From Rhynchopus euleeides (lineage: Eukaryota; Euglenozoa; Diplonemea; Diplonemida; Diplonemidae), in assembly GCA_963210315.1 (NCBI GenBank), contig OY723272.1, positions 1,674,001-1,738,000 on the forward strand: a DNA stretch of 64,000 nt. Reading direction: 5' to 3'. The notes under the pieces were generated by a model. The model made no database searches. It was not told where the DNA came from and saw only the letters and a program-made list of their open reading frames with translations. Positions 27,801 through 36,960 of the stretch are shown in pieces. Numbering within the stretch: the first letter of the stretch is position 1; each line of letters starts with the position of its first letter. Both the position numbers and the translations under genes were made by a program.

Positions 27801-30800
27801 ACTTCTGCACCGTCTGCAACGGCAACCGGTGTGCCGCCGACTCGCATCCTGACGTCTGCGCCGTCTGCAACAGCAACTGGTGTGCCGCCTGCGCCTGTTC
27901 TGACCTCTGCACCGTATGCAACGGCAACTGATGTCCCGCCGACTCGCAGGCTGACATCCGCACCGTCTGCAACGGCAACTGGTGTGCCGCCTGCGCCTGT
28001 TCTTACATCTGCACCGTCTGCAACAGCAACTGGTGTGCCGCCTGCGCCTGTTCTGACCTCTGCGCCGTCTGCAACGGCCGCTGGTGTGCCGCCTGCGCCT
28101 TCGCCTGTTCTGACCTCTGCACCGTCTGCAACAGCAACTGGTGTGCCGCCTGCGCCTGTTCTCACATCTGCACCGTCTGCAAAGGCAACTGGTGTGCCGC
28201 CTGCACCTGTTCTGACCTCTGCACCGTCTGCAACGGCAACTGGGGTGCCGCCGACTCGCATCCGGACGTCTGCGCCGTCTGCAACAGCAACTGGTGTGCC
28301 GCCTGCACCTGTTCTGACCTCTGCACCGTATGCAACGGCAACTGGTGTCCCGCCGACTCGCAGGCTGACATCCGCACCGTCTGCAACGGCCACTGGTGTG
28401 CCGCCTGCACCTGTTCTGCCCTCTGCACCGTCTGCAACGGCCGCTGGTGTGCCGCCTGCGCCTTCGCCTGTTCTGACCTCTGCACCGTCTGCAACGGCAA
28501 CTGGTGTGCCGCCTGCGCCTGTTCTTACATCTGCACCGTCTGCAACAGCAACTGGTGTGCCGCCTGCGCCTGTTCTGACCTCTGCGCCGTCTCCAACGGC
28601 CGCTGGTGTGCCGCCTGCGCCTTCGCCTGTTGTGACCTCTGCACCGTCTGCAACAGCAACTGGTGTGCCGCCTGCGCCTGTTCTCACATCTGCACCGTCT
28701 GCAAAGGCAACTGGTGTGCCGCCTGCACCTGTTCTGACCTCTGCACCGTCTGCAACGGCAACTGGGGTGCCGCCGACTCGCATCCTGACGTCTGCGCCGT
28801 CTGCAACAGCAACTGGTGTGCCGCCTGCACCTGTTCTGACCTCTGCACCGTATGCAACGGCAACTGGTGTCCCGCCGACTCGCAGGCTGACATCCGCACC
28901 GTCTGCAACGGCCACTGGTGTGCCGCCTGCACCTGTTCTGACCTCTGCACCGTCTGCAACGGCCGCTGGTGTGCCGCCTGCGCCTTCGCCTGTTCTGACC
29001 TCTGCACCGTCTGCAACGGCAACTGGTGTGCCGCCTGCACCTGTTTGGACCTCTGCACCGTATGCAACGGCAACTGGTGTCCCGCCGACTCGCAGGCTGA
29101 CATCCGCACCGTCTGCAACAGCAACTGGTGTGCCGCCTGCACCTGTTTGGACCTCTGCACCGTATGCAACGGCAACTGGTGTCCCGCCGACTCGCAGGCT
29201 GACCTCTGCACCGTCTGCAACGGCAACTGGTGTGCCGCCGACTCGCATCCTGACATCTGCACCGTCTGCAACAGCAACTGGTGTGCCGCCTGCACCTGTT
29301 CGGACCTCTGCACCGTCTGCAACAGCGACTGGTGTGCCGCCTGCACCTGTTCTGACCTCTGCACCGTATGCAACGGCAACTGGTGTTCCGCCGACTCGCA
29401 GGCTGACATCCGCACCGTCTGCAACGGCCACTGGTGTGCCGCCTGCACCTGTTCTGACCTCTGCACCGTCTGCAACGGCCGCTGGTGTGCCGCCTGCGCC
29501 TTCGTCTGTTCTGACTTCTGCACCGTCTGCAACGGCAACCGGTGTGCCGCCGACTCGCATCCTGACGTCTGCGCCGTCTGCAACAGCAACTGGTGTGCCG
29601 CCTGCGCCTGTTCTGACCTCTGCACCGTATGCAACGGCAACTGATGTCCCGCCGACTCGCAGGCTGACATCCGCACCGTCTGCAACGGCAACTGGTGTGC
29701 CGCCTGCGCCTGTTCTTACATCTGCACCGTCTGCAACAGCAACTGGTGTGCCGCCTGCGCCTGTTCTGACCTCTGCACCGTCTGCAACGGCCGCTGGTGT
29801 GCCGCCTGCGCCTTCGTCTGTTCTGACTTCTGCACCGTCTGGAACGGCAACCGGTGTGCCGCCGACTCGCATCCTGACGTCTGCGCCGTCTGCAACAGCA
29901 ACTGGTGTGCCGCCTGCACCTGTTCTGACCTCTGCGCCGTCTGCAACAGCAACTGGTGTGCCGCCTGCACCTGTTCTGACCTCTGCACCGTATGCAACGG
30001 CAACTGGTGTCCCGCCGACTCGCAGGCTGACATCCGCACCGTCTGCAACGGCCACTGGTGTGCCGCCTGCACCTGTTCTGACCTCTGCACCGTCTGCTAC
30101 AGCAACTGGTGTGCCGCCTGCACCTGTTCTGACCTCTGCACCGTCTGCAACCGCAACTGGTGTCCCGCCGACTCGCAGGCTGACATCCGCACCGTCTGCA
30201 ACGGCAACTGGTGTGCCGCCTGCGCCTGTTCTGACCTCTGCACCGTCTGCAACGGCAACTGGTGTGCCGCCTGCGCCTGTTCTGACCTCTGCACCGTCTG
30301 CAACAGTAACTGGTGTGCCGCCGACTCGCATCCTGACCTCTGCACCGTCTGCAACAGCAACTGGTGTGCCGCCTGCACCTGTTCGGACCTCTGCACCGTC
30401 TGCAACAGCAACTGGTGTGCCGCCGACTCGCATCCTGACCTCTGCACCGTCTGCAACGGCAACTGGTGTGCCGCCTGCACCTGTTCGGACCTCTGCACCG
30501 TCTGCAACAGCAACTGGTGTGCCGCCGACTCGCATCCTGACCTCTGCACCGTCTGCAACGGCAACTGGTGTGCCGCCTGCGCCTGTTCTGACCTCTGCAC
30601 CGTCTGCAATAACTGGTTTCCCTTCTGCACCCGTTGTCACGTCGGCGCCTCCTACACCTGCCCCCAGCGCGCCTACTCCAGTCTCTCGGCGCACGACGTG
30701 CCCAGAGGCCACGCAGGTTACGGCATTCGTGTCCGTCGAGGAGTTTGACCAGCGTGCCCCGCTTCTGTTCGGTGGGAACTTCCGGGTGGCGGCACGTGTG

Positions 30801-31169
30801 CTGATCAACAGGCACACGTCGTGGGCACGTGTGTTTGACTTTGGGAACGGGGCAGCACGTGACAACGTGCTCATCACACAGGCCAGTGACAGCGGGAGGC
30901 TGTCACTCCACGTGCACGTGGGCCGCCGCTCACAGTCCATCACGTGCAACACGCAGGCACCTGTGGGGCGCAGCTTTGATGTCGAGGCGTCTGTGCTCAA
31001 CGGGGAGGCAAAGCTGTATGTGGACGGTGTGCTGTGTGCACAGGGGCAGGTCATGGCACCGCGTGCTGTGCTCCGGGTCGGGAACCTCATCGGGCGGAGC
31101 CACTGGGCACAGGACAGCCTGCTGGACGGCGAGGTGAGCTCATTTGTGCTCGAGACATGTGCAGCGTAA
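24807..31169 (+). CDS. Giant mucin-like secreted protein with laminin-G-like C-terminus
   Basis: 2120 residues. The signal peptide (MRAGMWAPWRAVMLSVAVAV) is nearly the same as in the CAP gene. From about residue 38 to 1940 it is an array of some 112 repeats of 17 residues, commonly PAPVLTSAPSATATGVP, with variants carrying TRRL, TRIL, IRIV, TPIL or a two-residue longer PAPSPVL form. Ser, Thr and Pro make up about half of it, so dense O-glycosylation is expected. The C-terminal 160 residues are over 90 percent identical to the LamG-type domain of 22043-23725. No transmembrane segment or GPI signal is seen, so it is probably secreted or held by its LamG domain. The frame is chosen by the signal peptide and LamG identity, since other frames are also largely open. 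Confidence 0.88.
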   Translation: MRAGMWAPWRAVMLSVAVAVSCGVASGAELVEGRVEEKPTGMPPPRSLTSAPTATATGVPPAPALTSAPSPTATGVPPAPVLTSAPSATATGVPPAPRLTSAPYATATGVPPTRRLTSAPSATATGVPPAPVLTSAPSATATGVPPAPVLTSAPSATATGVPPTRILTPAPSATATGVPPAPVLTSAPSATATGVPPTRILTSAPSATATGVPPAPVLTSAPSATATGVPPTRILTSAPSATATGVPPAPVLTSAPYATATGVPPTRRLTSAPSATATGVPPAPVLTSAPSATATGVPPTRILTSAPSATATGVPPAPVLTSATATGVPPICIVTSAPPATATGVPPAPLLTSAPSATATGVPPIRIVTSAPSATATGVPPAPVLTSAPSATATGVPPAPVLTSAPYATATGVPPTRRLTSAPSATATGVPPIRIVTSAPSATATGVPPAPVLTSAPSATATGVPPTPILTSAPSATATGVPPTPILTSAPSATATGVPPAPVLTSAPSAKATGVPPAPVLTSAPSATATGVPPTRILTSAPSATPTGVPPAPVLTSAPYATATGVPPTRRLTSAPSATATGVPPAPVLTSAPSATATGVPPTRILTSAPSATATGVPPAPVLTSATATGVPPIRIVTSAPPATATGVPPAPVLTSAPSATATGMPPIRIVASAPSATVTGVPPAPVLTSAPSATATGVPPTPILTSAPSATATGVPPTPILTSAPSATATGVPPAPVLTSAPSAKATGVPPAPVLTSAPSATATGVPPTRILTSAPSATATGVPPAPVLTSAPYATATGVPPTRRLTSAPSATATGVPPAPVLTSAASATAAGVPPAPSPVLTSAPSATATGVPPAPVWTSAPYATATGVPPTRRLTSAPSATATGVRPAPVRTSALSATATGVPPAPVLTSAPSATATGVPPAPVRTSAPSATATGVPPAPVLTSAPYATATGVPPTRRLTSAPSATATGVPPAPVLTSAPSATAAGVPPAPSSVLTSAPSATATGVPPTRILTSAPSATATGVPPAPVLTSAPYATATDVPPTRRLTSAPSATATGVPPAPVLTSAPSATATGVPPAPVLTSAPSATAAGVPPAPSPVLTSAPSATATGVPPAPVLTSAPSAKATGVPPAPVLTSAPSATATGVPPTRIRTSAPSATATGVPPAPVLTSAPYATATGVPPTRRLTSAPSATATGVPPAPVLPSAPSATAAGVPPAPSPVLTSAPSATATGVPPAPVLTSAPSATATGVPPAPVLTSAPSPTAAGVPPAPSPVVTSAPSATATGVPPAPVLTSAPSAKATGVPPAPVLTSAPSATATGVPPTRILTSAPSATATGVPPAPVLTSAPYATATGVPPTRRLTSAPSATATGVPPAPVLTSAPSATAAGVPPAPSPVLTSAPSATATGVPPAPVWTSAPYATATGVPPTRRLTSAPSATATGVPPAPVWTSAPYATATGVPPTRRLTSAPSATATGVPPTRILTSAPSATATGVPPAPVRTSAPSATATGVPPAPVLTSAPYATATGVPPTRRLTSAPSATATGVPPAPVLTSAPSATAAGVPPAPSSVLTSAPSATATGVPPTRILTSAPSATATGVPPAPVLTSAPYATATDVPPTRRLTSAPSATATGVPPAPVLTSAPSATATGVPPAPVLTSAPSATAAGVPPAPSSVLTSAPSGTATGVPPTRILTSAPSATATGVPPAPVLTSAPSATATGVPPAPVLTSAPYATATGVPPTRRLTSAPSATATGVPPAPVLTSAPSATATGVPPAPVLTSAPSATATGVPPTRRLTSAPSATATGVPPAPVLTSAPSATATGVPPAPVLTSAPSATVTGVPPTRILTSAPSATATGVPPAPVRTSAPSATATGVPPTRILTSAPSATATGVPPAPVRTSAPSATATGVPPTRILTSAPSATATGVPPAPVLTSAPSAITGFPSAPVVTSAPPTPAPSAPTPVSRRTTCPEATQVTAFVSVEEFDQRAPLLFGGNFRVAARVLINRHTSWARVFDFGNGAARDNVLITQASDSGRLSLHVHVGRRSQSITCNTQAPVGRSFDVEASVLNGEAKLYVDGVLCAQGQVMAPRAVLRVGNLIGRSHWAQDSLLDGEVSSFVLETCAA
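24920..30650 (+). repeat. 51-bp tandem repeat array inside the mucin-like gene
   Basis: About 112 copies of a 51-bp unit (17 codons), typically starting GCCTGCGCCTGTTCTGAC and containing GTCTGCAACGGCAACTGG. Larger blocks are duplicated as well: the stretch around 27300-28020 recurs near 29010-29730, and 28070-28500 recurs near 28600-29040. Repeat number is likely to vary between individuals and could be mis-assembled. Confidence 0.95.
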
Positions 31170-32140
31170 CGGAGCTCAGATGAGGTGGCGCACAACATGC
31201 CAGTCACATAACGGTCTCAAGGCCGTTGGGGTGCAGTGCCTTTTGATTGTGATGTCACTTCGCACCTCAGGATGATGACTGTCGATACTGAAAGAGAATG
31301 TACTCGGGTTGCCCTGCTGCACTTATCTGTGGTTCAGTGTCTCGCTTGCTCGATTCATATCGAGAGAGGTAAAGACCCAGACCACAGAGCAGGGGCCCGA
31401 AGGAACTGCATACAATGTGGTGTGTGATGGTGTGTGTTGCTGAGGACTGTGTTTCGTGCTCTTTGCATCGATACCCTGTATTGAGCAACACCACCGATGT
31501 CACTGATGTTGGCCCCCTTTCCTTTCTTTTTCCACAACACTCTCTGCCGCGTCTTGCTTCCTCTGGCATGTCCTTGCTGTAATCAGGCCATGCACCCCGG
31601 GCGAGTGTCCCTCGTAGTGGAACCCAGATTTTGTCTTCCGAACTTCGCTCCGCGGGGAGTTAGATCGGCGTGTTTTGTTTTTCTCCAGCTATCTTCCTTC
31701 TCGCAGCGAGAGAGCCGGTGGTGGCGTACCGCGCGCACTGTATTTTATTATATTGAGCGGGACCCGTAGTACGCCACATACCTGCTGTTTGTTTCAACCG
31801 GGGCCTCGTCATACTGTGCCACTTTACAGTTTTGTGAGAGGATCGCTTTCCCTCCCTATTCTGCATTTCTGAGCGAAGGCCCCTAATGTTTATTTTCCTC
31901 CCTACTTGCTTGCTTGTTTCTGTACCTCTCTTCACGCGGGCTTTGCTATGCTCTTGACGCTAGCTTTGCTTTGCCAGCCCTTGGGCAGTCTTCCGGTCAA
32001 TGCAGCACCTCGATCTCCAGGGAGCTGCCGCACTCTTCGTGCCTACAAATATACATATCCCTCCTCAGTGCAGTTCTGCACAAAGGGGGCCTTCGCTACT
32101 CCGCCGTTATTGGAAGAGTTTGATGTTTTTCTCATTATAT

Positions 32141-32422
32141 CTGGGACCCCCCGTGTTAGGCCCCCCCTGGAGGCCAATTTCGGCCGGGGGGGGGGGGGCT
32201 AAAACACGGGGGTGGCACGGTGGAGACCAATGTGACCTCTTCCGCTGCTGTCGTAGGGGGGTGATTCCGGTCCGGATGGACTTTTGGCACCCCACTTTTC
32301 GACCTGACAGCACTTGGAGGGCACCAGGTGGCCTAGCGGCCACCTGATGACCCTCCAGACCAGCCCACCCCCGTGTTTAAGCCCCCCCTGCCAGGGGGGG
32401 GGCTTAAACACGGGGGTCCCAG
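32141..32422. mobile_element. Miniature foldback element with nested inverted repeats
   Basis: Ends CTGGGACCCCCCGTG at the left and CACGGGGGTCCCAG at the right, about 30 bases each. A second inverted pair lies inside (about 32186-32220 with 32363-32395, built on GGGGTGG and AAACACGGGGG words). No coding content and no clear target duplication. Confidence 0.55.
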
Positions 32423-32714
32423 GTAATGGGAGAATTGTATCAAAACTCACCGTTACGCTCGCGTAGCGAGGTCACCCATCTGGGTACGAGTGACATCCCT
32501 CCCAGACGCAGGAAGGCAGGCGTCTGGCAGTGGTGCCGCTCGACACGGAGCGCCCCCGCTTGCAATGGACAGTTGTCCATTTCCGGTTACCCGAGGCGCC
32601 TTCAGACTGTGTCCGATGGCGCAGGATGCGTTGCTCTGACACCGTCGCTTTATTCGTCAAAGCCAAGCGAGGTTCTTGTTCACCCGGGTTCACCCACAAA
32701 AACAAACGCCTTAT

Positions 32715-32860
32715 TGGTGCCCCTGAAAATTGCCGTACGTAATGACCATGTAATGAAGGGCGTCCAAGAAGAACTCCGCCAAAACAAGGAACCTCAGTAC
32801 TACTTAACCCTGCGTAAAACTGCGTAAGAACCGCGCACATCGGCATTTTCAGGGGCACCA
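32715..32860. mobile_element. 146-bp MITE
   Basis: 20-bp inverted ends beginning TGGTGCCCCTGAAAAT and ending ATTTTCAGGGGCACCA, flanked on both sides by CTTAT (32710-32714 and 32861-32865), a likely 5-bp target duplication. No coding content. Confidence 0.7.
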
Positions 32861-33144
32861 CTTATTTCTTGCCCTTTCTTCCGATGCGCCCACAAGGTAC
32901 TCACCGCGTTGCCACAGGGAATAATGACCACCGATCCCCGCCCGTCCCTCGGCCCATACACCCACCCATTTCCCTTCGCCCCCGCCCCCTCCCCACTGCA
33001 AGGCTTGTTTGATACCTTTTCCCCAACCCTCTGTTTCCCCACACCTTGACCTGCCAGGCGGCGCCGTGTCCTCAGCAAATCTAGCAGGTTTGCTGCGGAC
33101 GCCGAACTCAACCTTGGGCAACAGGCCTCACAGCCTGATGAACG

Positions 33145-33480
33145 ATGCCCGGTGAGCGAGCCGCTTCCATACAGGGCCGCGCTTGCACACAGCAGCCGCC
33201 GCAGGCGCACAACCTGCTGCCTTATGACACTCACAGAAGTCGGCGCCTGTCGCCTGCGTGGCTGTTGTGCGGCGTGTGGTCGCTGCTTCTCCCCCCTGCT
33301 GCCTGCATGGCCTGGTGGCTGTCCCACGCGCTGCAGGGCAGCGCGCAGTCGGCGCTGGGGAGGCCGCTGCAGGTGGAGTCGCCGATGCACGAGGCGCTGC
33401 TGATCCCCCTGAGCCTCCCCGTTATCCTTGTCCTGTCTTATGTCTGCTTCGTCGGGCGCAGGTTCTTCGTACACAACTAG
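33145..33480 (+). CDS. PIG-Y-like GPI-GlcNAc transferase subunit
   Basis: 111 residues with two predicted membrane helices, about 37-60 (AWLLCGVWSLLLPPAACMAW) and 84-104. The C-terminal stretch IPLSLPVILVLSYVCFVG followed by RRFFVHN closely follows mammalian PIG-Y (ITIPVYVFFHLWTWMG then IKLFRHN). PIG-Y is a small ER subunit of the complex that adds GlcNAc to phosphatidylinositol, the first step of GPI anchor synthesis. Mammalian PIG-Y has 71 residues; the extra 35 N-terminal residues are polar and may be untranslated if a later start or a spliced first exon is used. It lies 450 bases upstream of ATG5 on the same strand. Confidence 0.6.
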   Translation: MPGERAASIQGRACTQQPPQAHNLLPYDTHRSRRLSPAWLLCGVWSLLLPPAACMAWWLSHALQGSAQSALGRPLQVESPMHEALLIPLSLPVILVLSYVCFVGRRFFVHN

Positions 33481-33931
33481 CCGCCCGCAGAGGCTGGGTG
33501 CGGGGGGTGGCGTGGCGCTGATGAGCGCCCCACTCGGGGGGAAGGCGCACGTCACGCCCAGCTTGGTGGGAGTGCCAACCGCCAACACACCAACACACCA
33601 GCCACTCCCCACACACACACACAACCCATTGCCCCCCCCCCCCCCCCCGTTTCCACCCCCGCGCTCTCTCTTCCTTGGCATGCCGTGTCTCGTGTGTTCC
33701 TTGATGTTCCGCCACTCTGCCGCCGTACCCCCTACCACCTCCCTCACCACACCCCCACCCGCCAAGTCCAGGAGAGAGGTGCCGTGACGGGAAACGGGTG
33801 TTGGGTGGGGTGTGAGGGGGTGAGGGAGTGAGGGTGTGTGCCCAGCGGAGGCAGCATCAGAGCCTGCTCTCTCTGTGCAACTTACACGAAACGGAAAGGG
33901 GGGTTGGTGTGCGTTGTAGCGCGGTGTTACA
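33481..33931. other. Upstream region of ATG5
   Basis: Low-complexity C, CA and CCACC tracts and G-rich stretches. No ORF with a recognisable product. Confidence 0.5.
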
Positions 33932-34996
33932 ATGAGCGCAGCGGGCGATGAGTTCATGAAGGAGCTGTGGCGGGGCAAGGTTCCTGTCCAGTTTGACCTC
34001 GCGAGCGATTCCCTCGCTGGCATGGAGTTTGAACGCCCTACGGGGTTCTACAAACTGCTCCCGCGTGTCAGCTACCTGTCGTTCTGCGCGACAGAACTCA
34101 GAGACCATTTCAAACACTGCGTGGTTCAGCGATCCGGAGCGGACACCGAGATGTGGATCAGCCGCGACGTCGACAACAAACCCGTCCCTGTCCGCTGGCA
34201 CTACCCCGTGGGGGTCATCTTCGACTCCCTTGTGCTTGCGGAGGGCAAGCAGGCTGTGGAGCTCCTTCCGCTCCGCCTGCTGGTCCACTTCTCCAGCATC
34301 CCCGACAAGCAGGGTGCCAGCGCGATGCCTGAGGAGGACGGGACAAGCGCAGTGCTGAGCCAACACCTTAAGGAGTCGCATGCCCTGCGCTATGGGAGCT
34401 CCTCAACCGTCACCAACCTCCCGATGACGCAGTGGCAGGATCTGGTCTCCTCTGTGAAGGACTGCAACCACACGCAGTTCTCTGCTGTGAGGGCGCAGCT
34501 CAAGAAGAGGAACGATGGCGACTCCACCCAGCTTGCCATCATGGTGCACTACAATGACGCGGTGTGGGTTCGGAAGGCGGCTGCCGCACCCACAACGGAG
34601 GCATCGCAGACGCTGAAGCAGTTCCTCGACACAGTTCTCCCTGCAGGCGTGGTGTTGGCATACGGCGACGAAACGGAGCAGGGAGGTGACGAGGGTGCAA
34701 CGTCTACCCACGTGGACCCGGCTGTGCCCACAGGCGATGCCAGCGTGGCGGAGGAGGGAGATGCCGGGGCTGCGGACGCCGAGGGTGCGTCGCCTTCCGC
34801 CTCCCCTGAGGCTGCGGGTGGTGCGGCAGAGGCCGGGGGGGCCACCTCGAGGAAGCCCAACGCGACGTTCCTCATCCAGGGGGTCGTGCCGTCGAGCGAG
34901 ACGCCGCTGGTGTGGCTGACAGAGTATATGGCGCACCCCGACGGGTTCCTTCATATCGTCGTGTCGACTGCGGACAGGGACAAGCCAGCGGCATAG
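33932..34996 (+). CDS. Autophagy protein ATG5
   Basis: 354 residues (human 275). Domains in order: N-terminal helix FMKELWRGKVPVQF; first ubiquitin-like fold with KLLPRVSYLSF and PVRWHYPVGVIFD, nearly the ATG5 consensus; helix-rich part with HLKESHALRYG, where K147 matches human K130, the ATG12 attachment site; then the second ubiquitin-like fold, interrupted by an acidic Ala/Glu/Ser-rich insertion (about 248-308), ending FLIQGVVPSSETPLVWL and HPDGFLHIVV. As the ATG12-ATG5 conjugate with ATG16 it promotes ATG8 lipidation on the phagophore. No intron is needed. The insertion explains the extra length. A divergent paralogue lies at 19960 on the same strand. Confidence 0.93.
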   Translation: MSAAGDEFMKELWRGKVPVQFDLASDSLAGMEFERPTGFYKLLPRVSYLSFCATELRDHFKHCVVQRSGADTEMWISRDVDNKPVPVRWHYPVGVIFDSLVLAEGKQAVELLPLRLLVHFSSIPDKQGASAMPEEDGTSAVLSQHLKESHALRYGSSSTVTNLPMTQWQDLVSSVKDCNHTQFSAVRAQLKKRNDGDSTQLAIMVHYNDAVWVRKAAAAPTTEASQTLKQFLDTVLPAGVVLAYGDETEQGGDEGATSTHVDPAVPTGDASVAEEGDAGAADAEGASPSASPEAAGGAAEAGGATSRKPNATFLIQGVVPSSETPLVWLTEYMAHPDGFLHIVVSTADRDKPAA

Positions 34997-36410
34997 CTGG
35001 TGGGTGCAGCAGCTCTGTCTCACCCGGGGTGATGTAATGGGTGTAAGGTGTTGGCGTGGGCTGACAGGTTGGATGAGGTCGTTTGGCAGAACGGATGGCC
35101 ATATGTGTATTGGGTGGGTCAGGGGTGGTAGTGTTTGAGTTGGAGAGTTGGAGTTGGATGAAGTGAAGAGATGGGAGAGGGAGAGGGGGGATTGTGTGTC
35201 TGTGTGTATGAAAGGTGGAGTGGAGGTGTAGATCGCAATCCGGAAGGAAGGGCAATAGGGGGGGGGGGTGAGGGGGTGGGGTAGGGGGTGCTCCCCTGTG
35301 TGCGTTCTGCGTTTCTGCACAGCAGTGTGCAGCACTGCTGCAAAAGGAAAGGAGTTGTGTAGGTTTGCTCGGTGCAGCCTGTGCTGACAAAAAATTTAAC
35401 GTGTGTGGGAGAGGGAGAGGGGAGAGGGGGGTGGGTGGGTGGTGATTCGACCTGGGCACGATGCATCCTGTCGATGTGTGTCTTCGCTGCGGGTCTTCTT
35501 GCCAAAGCGTTGCTTGGTGCGTCACCTCCTGCTTATAGGAGAAGCCTGCCGGGTCTTTTGCCTTTGCGGAAACAAAGTGCCGATAACACGACGACCCCCC
35601 GTTTGTGCCAAATAAAAAATTCAACGGCGGTGTGGCTGGGGGGGGTGGGGGAGAACTGGCGTGCCTGCCTGCGCTAGCCCCACCAAATCAGCCACAGGCC
35701 AAACAAGATGGACGCAGGCATATCCCTCCCTCCCCGCCCTTCAACAAGCTGACAAAGGCTGCATTCAATGGATTCTGTTGCTCTCCCCATTCGACAAAAT
35801 GCGCATGGTGCCAGGATAGCGTTCCACGAATAGACACGGATGGTCAAAATCCATGGCTAGGGGTCAAAGGGTTCCCTGCCCACCGTCGAACCCAAGTGCC
35901 TCACACCGGATCTCTCCCCACCCGCTGATCCGCCTGATGGATACGCGCAAAGGGTAGTGCTTCGCCCCTGCTTCACATGCCCCACTCTCCTGCACTCTCA
36001 GCATTGCGAAGAGCTTGGCACATGCACTGCGCACAGAGAGGCGGTGGGTGAGGGTGCTGCACGTAGGGGCTGCCCCCTCACGCAGCACCCGCCTCAAGGC
36101 AAAACCCCTCCCTCAATTTCGTATGATGAGGGTGAATCATACGAGCCCCGTGGCAAGGCTACCCCGCCCATACACGCACATTCTCTCTCTTCGCAGATCT
36201 ACTGTTTTCTATATACGACCCCACCCCCCCAACCCCTCCGCAAGCAGCTGCTCACCCGCTAGCCCGTCTATCCCCTGTTGGGCAAACGCTTGCATTCGAT
36301 GCGCCCCTCCCCCTGAATTTTGTGGCAAAAAAAATGCGTGATTTGTGAAAATAGGGTAGCGGTGGGTTACCCGATCTCTCTCTCTCTGTGCCTGTCTGTC
36401 TGTCCGTCTC

Positions 36411-36484
36411 TCTCTCTCTCAAGTGCTTGACAACGTGCCTCTGGCGTGCTGCTCCTCCCCCCTGAAGCTCCAGCCAACGCAAGG
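36411..36484 (+). repeat. Interspersed repeat, CTCTCTCAAGTGCTTGACAA family
   Basis: A CT-run followed by CAAGTGCTTGACAACGTGCC, then CTGAAGC and CCAGCC-ACGCAAG. It matches 59239-59311 with about 85 percent identity over 74 bases, same orientation. Confidence 0.75.
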
Positions 36485-36960
36485 CAAGCTCTCTCTCTCT
36501 CTAAGGGGGTGTCTTTTCGTTACCCGGCAAGCTTTCTTTGGTAATTTTTTTTGGTGATGTTCGCCTCGAATATATGGAAAGGGAAGTTCACCAAAAAAAA
36601 AAAGAAGTAAAAAGCGCGCCGTTTTCGGCGGAACCGTCGTCAAGACATCACGGACTCAGTTGTTTCGTTCGAACGCAATGCTCCCCCCTCTTTGTGCACA
36701 CCGCCCCCCAGTCCGAATGAGTCGGGAGGAGGGGTTGTAGCTGCGAGGGCCAGCCTATACGCGTGCCCTCCTCCCGGTTGATCCTCCCACCTACCTGCAC
36801 ACTGTGTCCCATGCCATTTCCCACCCCTTGATATTTCTCGCCCCCGCTTGCTCTCGAGGAGTGTTCTTTGCCCCCTCCAGGAAGGCTTCTTCCGAGAAGC
36901 GGCAGTAGTCCTGGAAAATCAACCAAGTCCTGGGTAAGACGTTAAACTGCCTGGGGGGGC

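Larger units (their letters stand above)
31170..33144. other. Spacer with duplicated flank and two small inverted-repeat elements
   Basis: 31170-31450 and 31880-32120 repeat the flanks of the CAP gene. Two miniature elements follow (32141-32422 and 32715-32860, listed separately). The remainder has no gene that I can support. Confidence 0.6.

Noticed and set aside
24695-27931. Plus-strand Cys/Trp-rich repeat ORF of 1078 residues
   Set aside because: It overlaps the mucin frame, lacks the LamG domain, and stops inside the array; explained by the repeat unit.
24920-30650. Array considered as a CRISPR
   Set aside because: Units are contiguous and coding with no unique spacers, and the genome is eukaryotic.
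24614-31207. Minus-strand ORFs of 2197 and 1977 residues over the mucin gene
   Set aside because: They are mirror images of a stop-free 51-bp repeat; neither has a signal peptide or domain, and the plus strand has both.
33145-33240. Possible first intron of the PIG-Y-like gene (GTGAGC to CACAG)
   Set aside because: Joining the visible donor and acceptor does not keep the frame, so the unspliced start is retained with caution.
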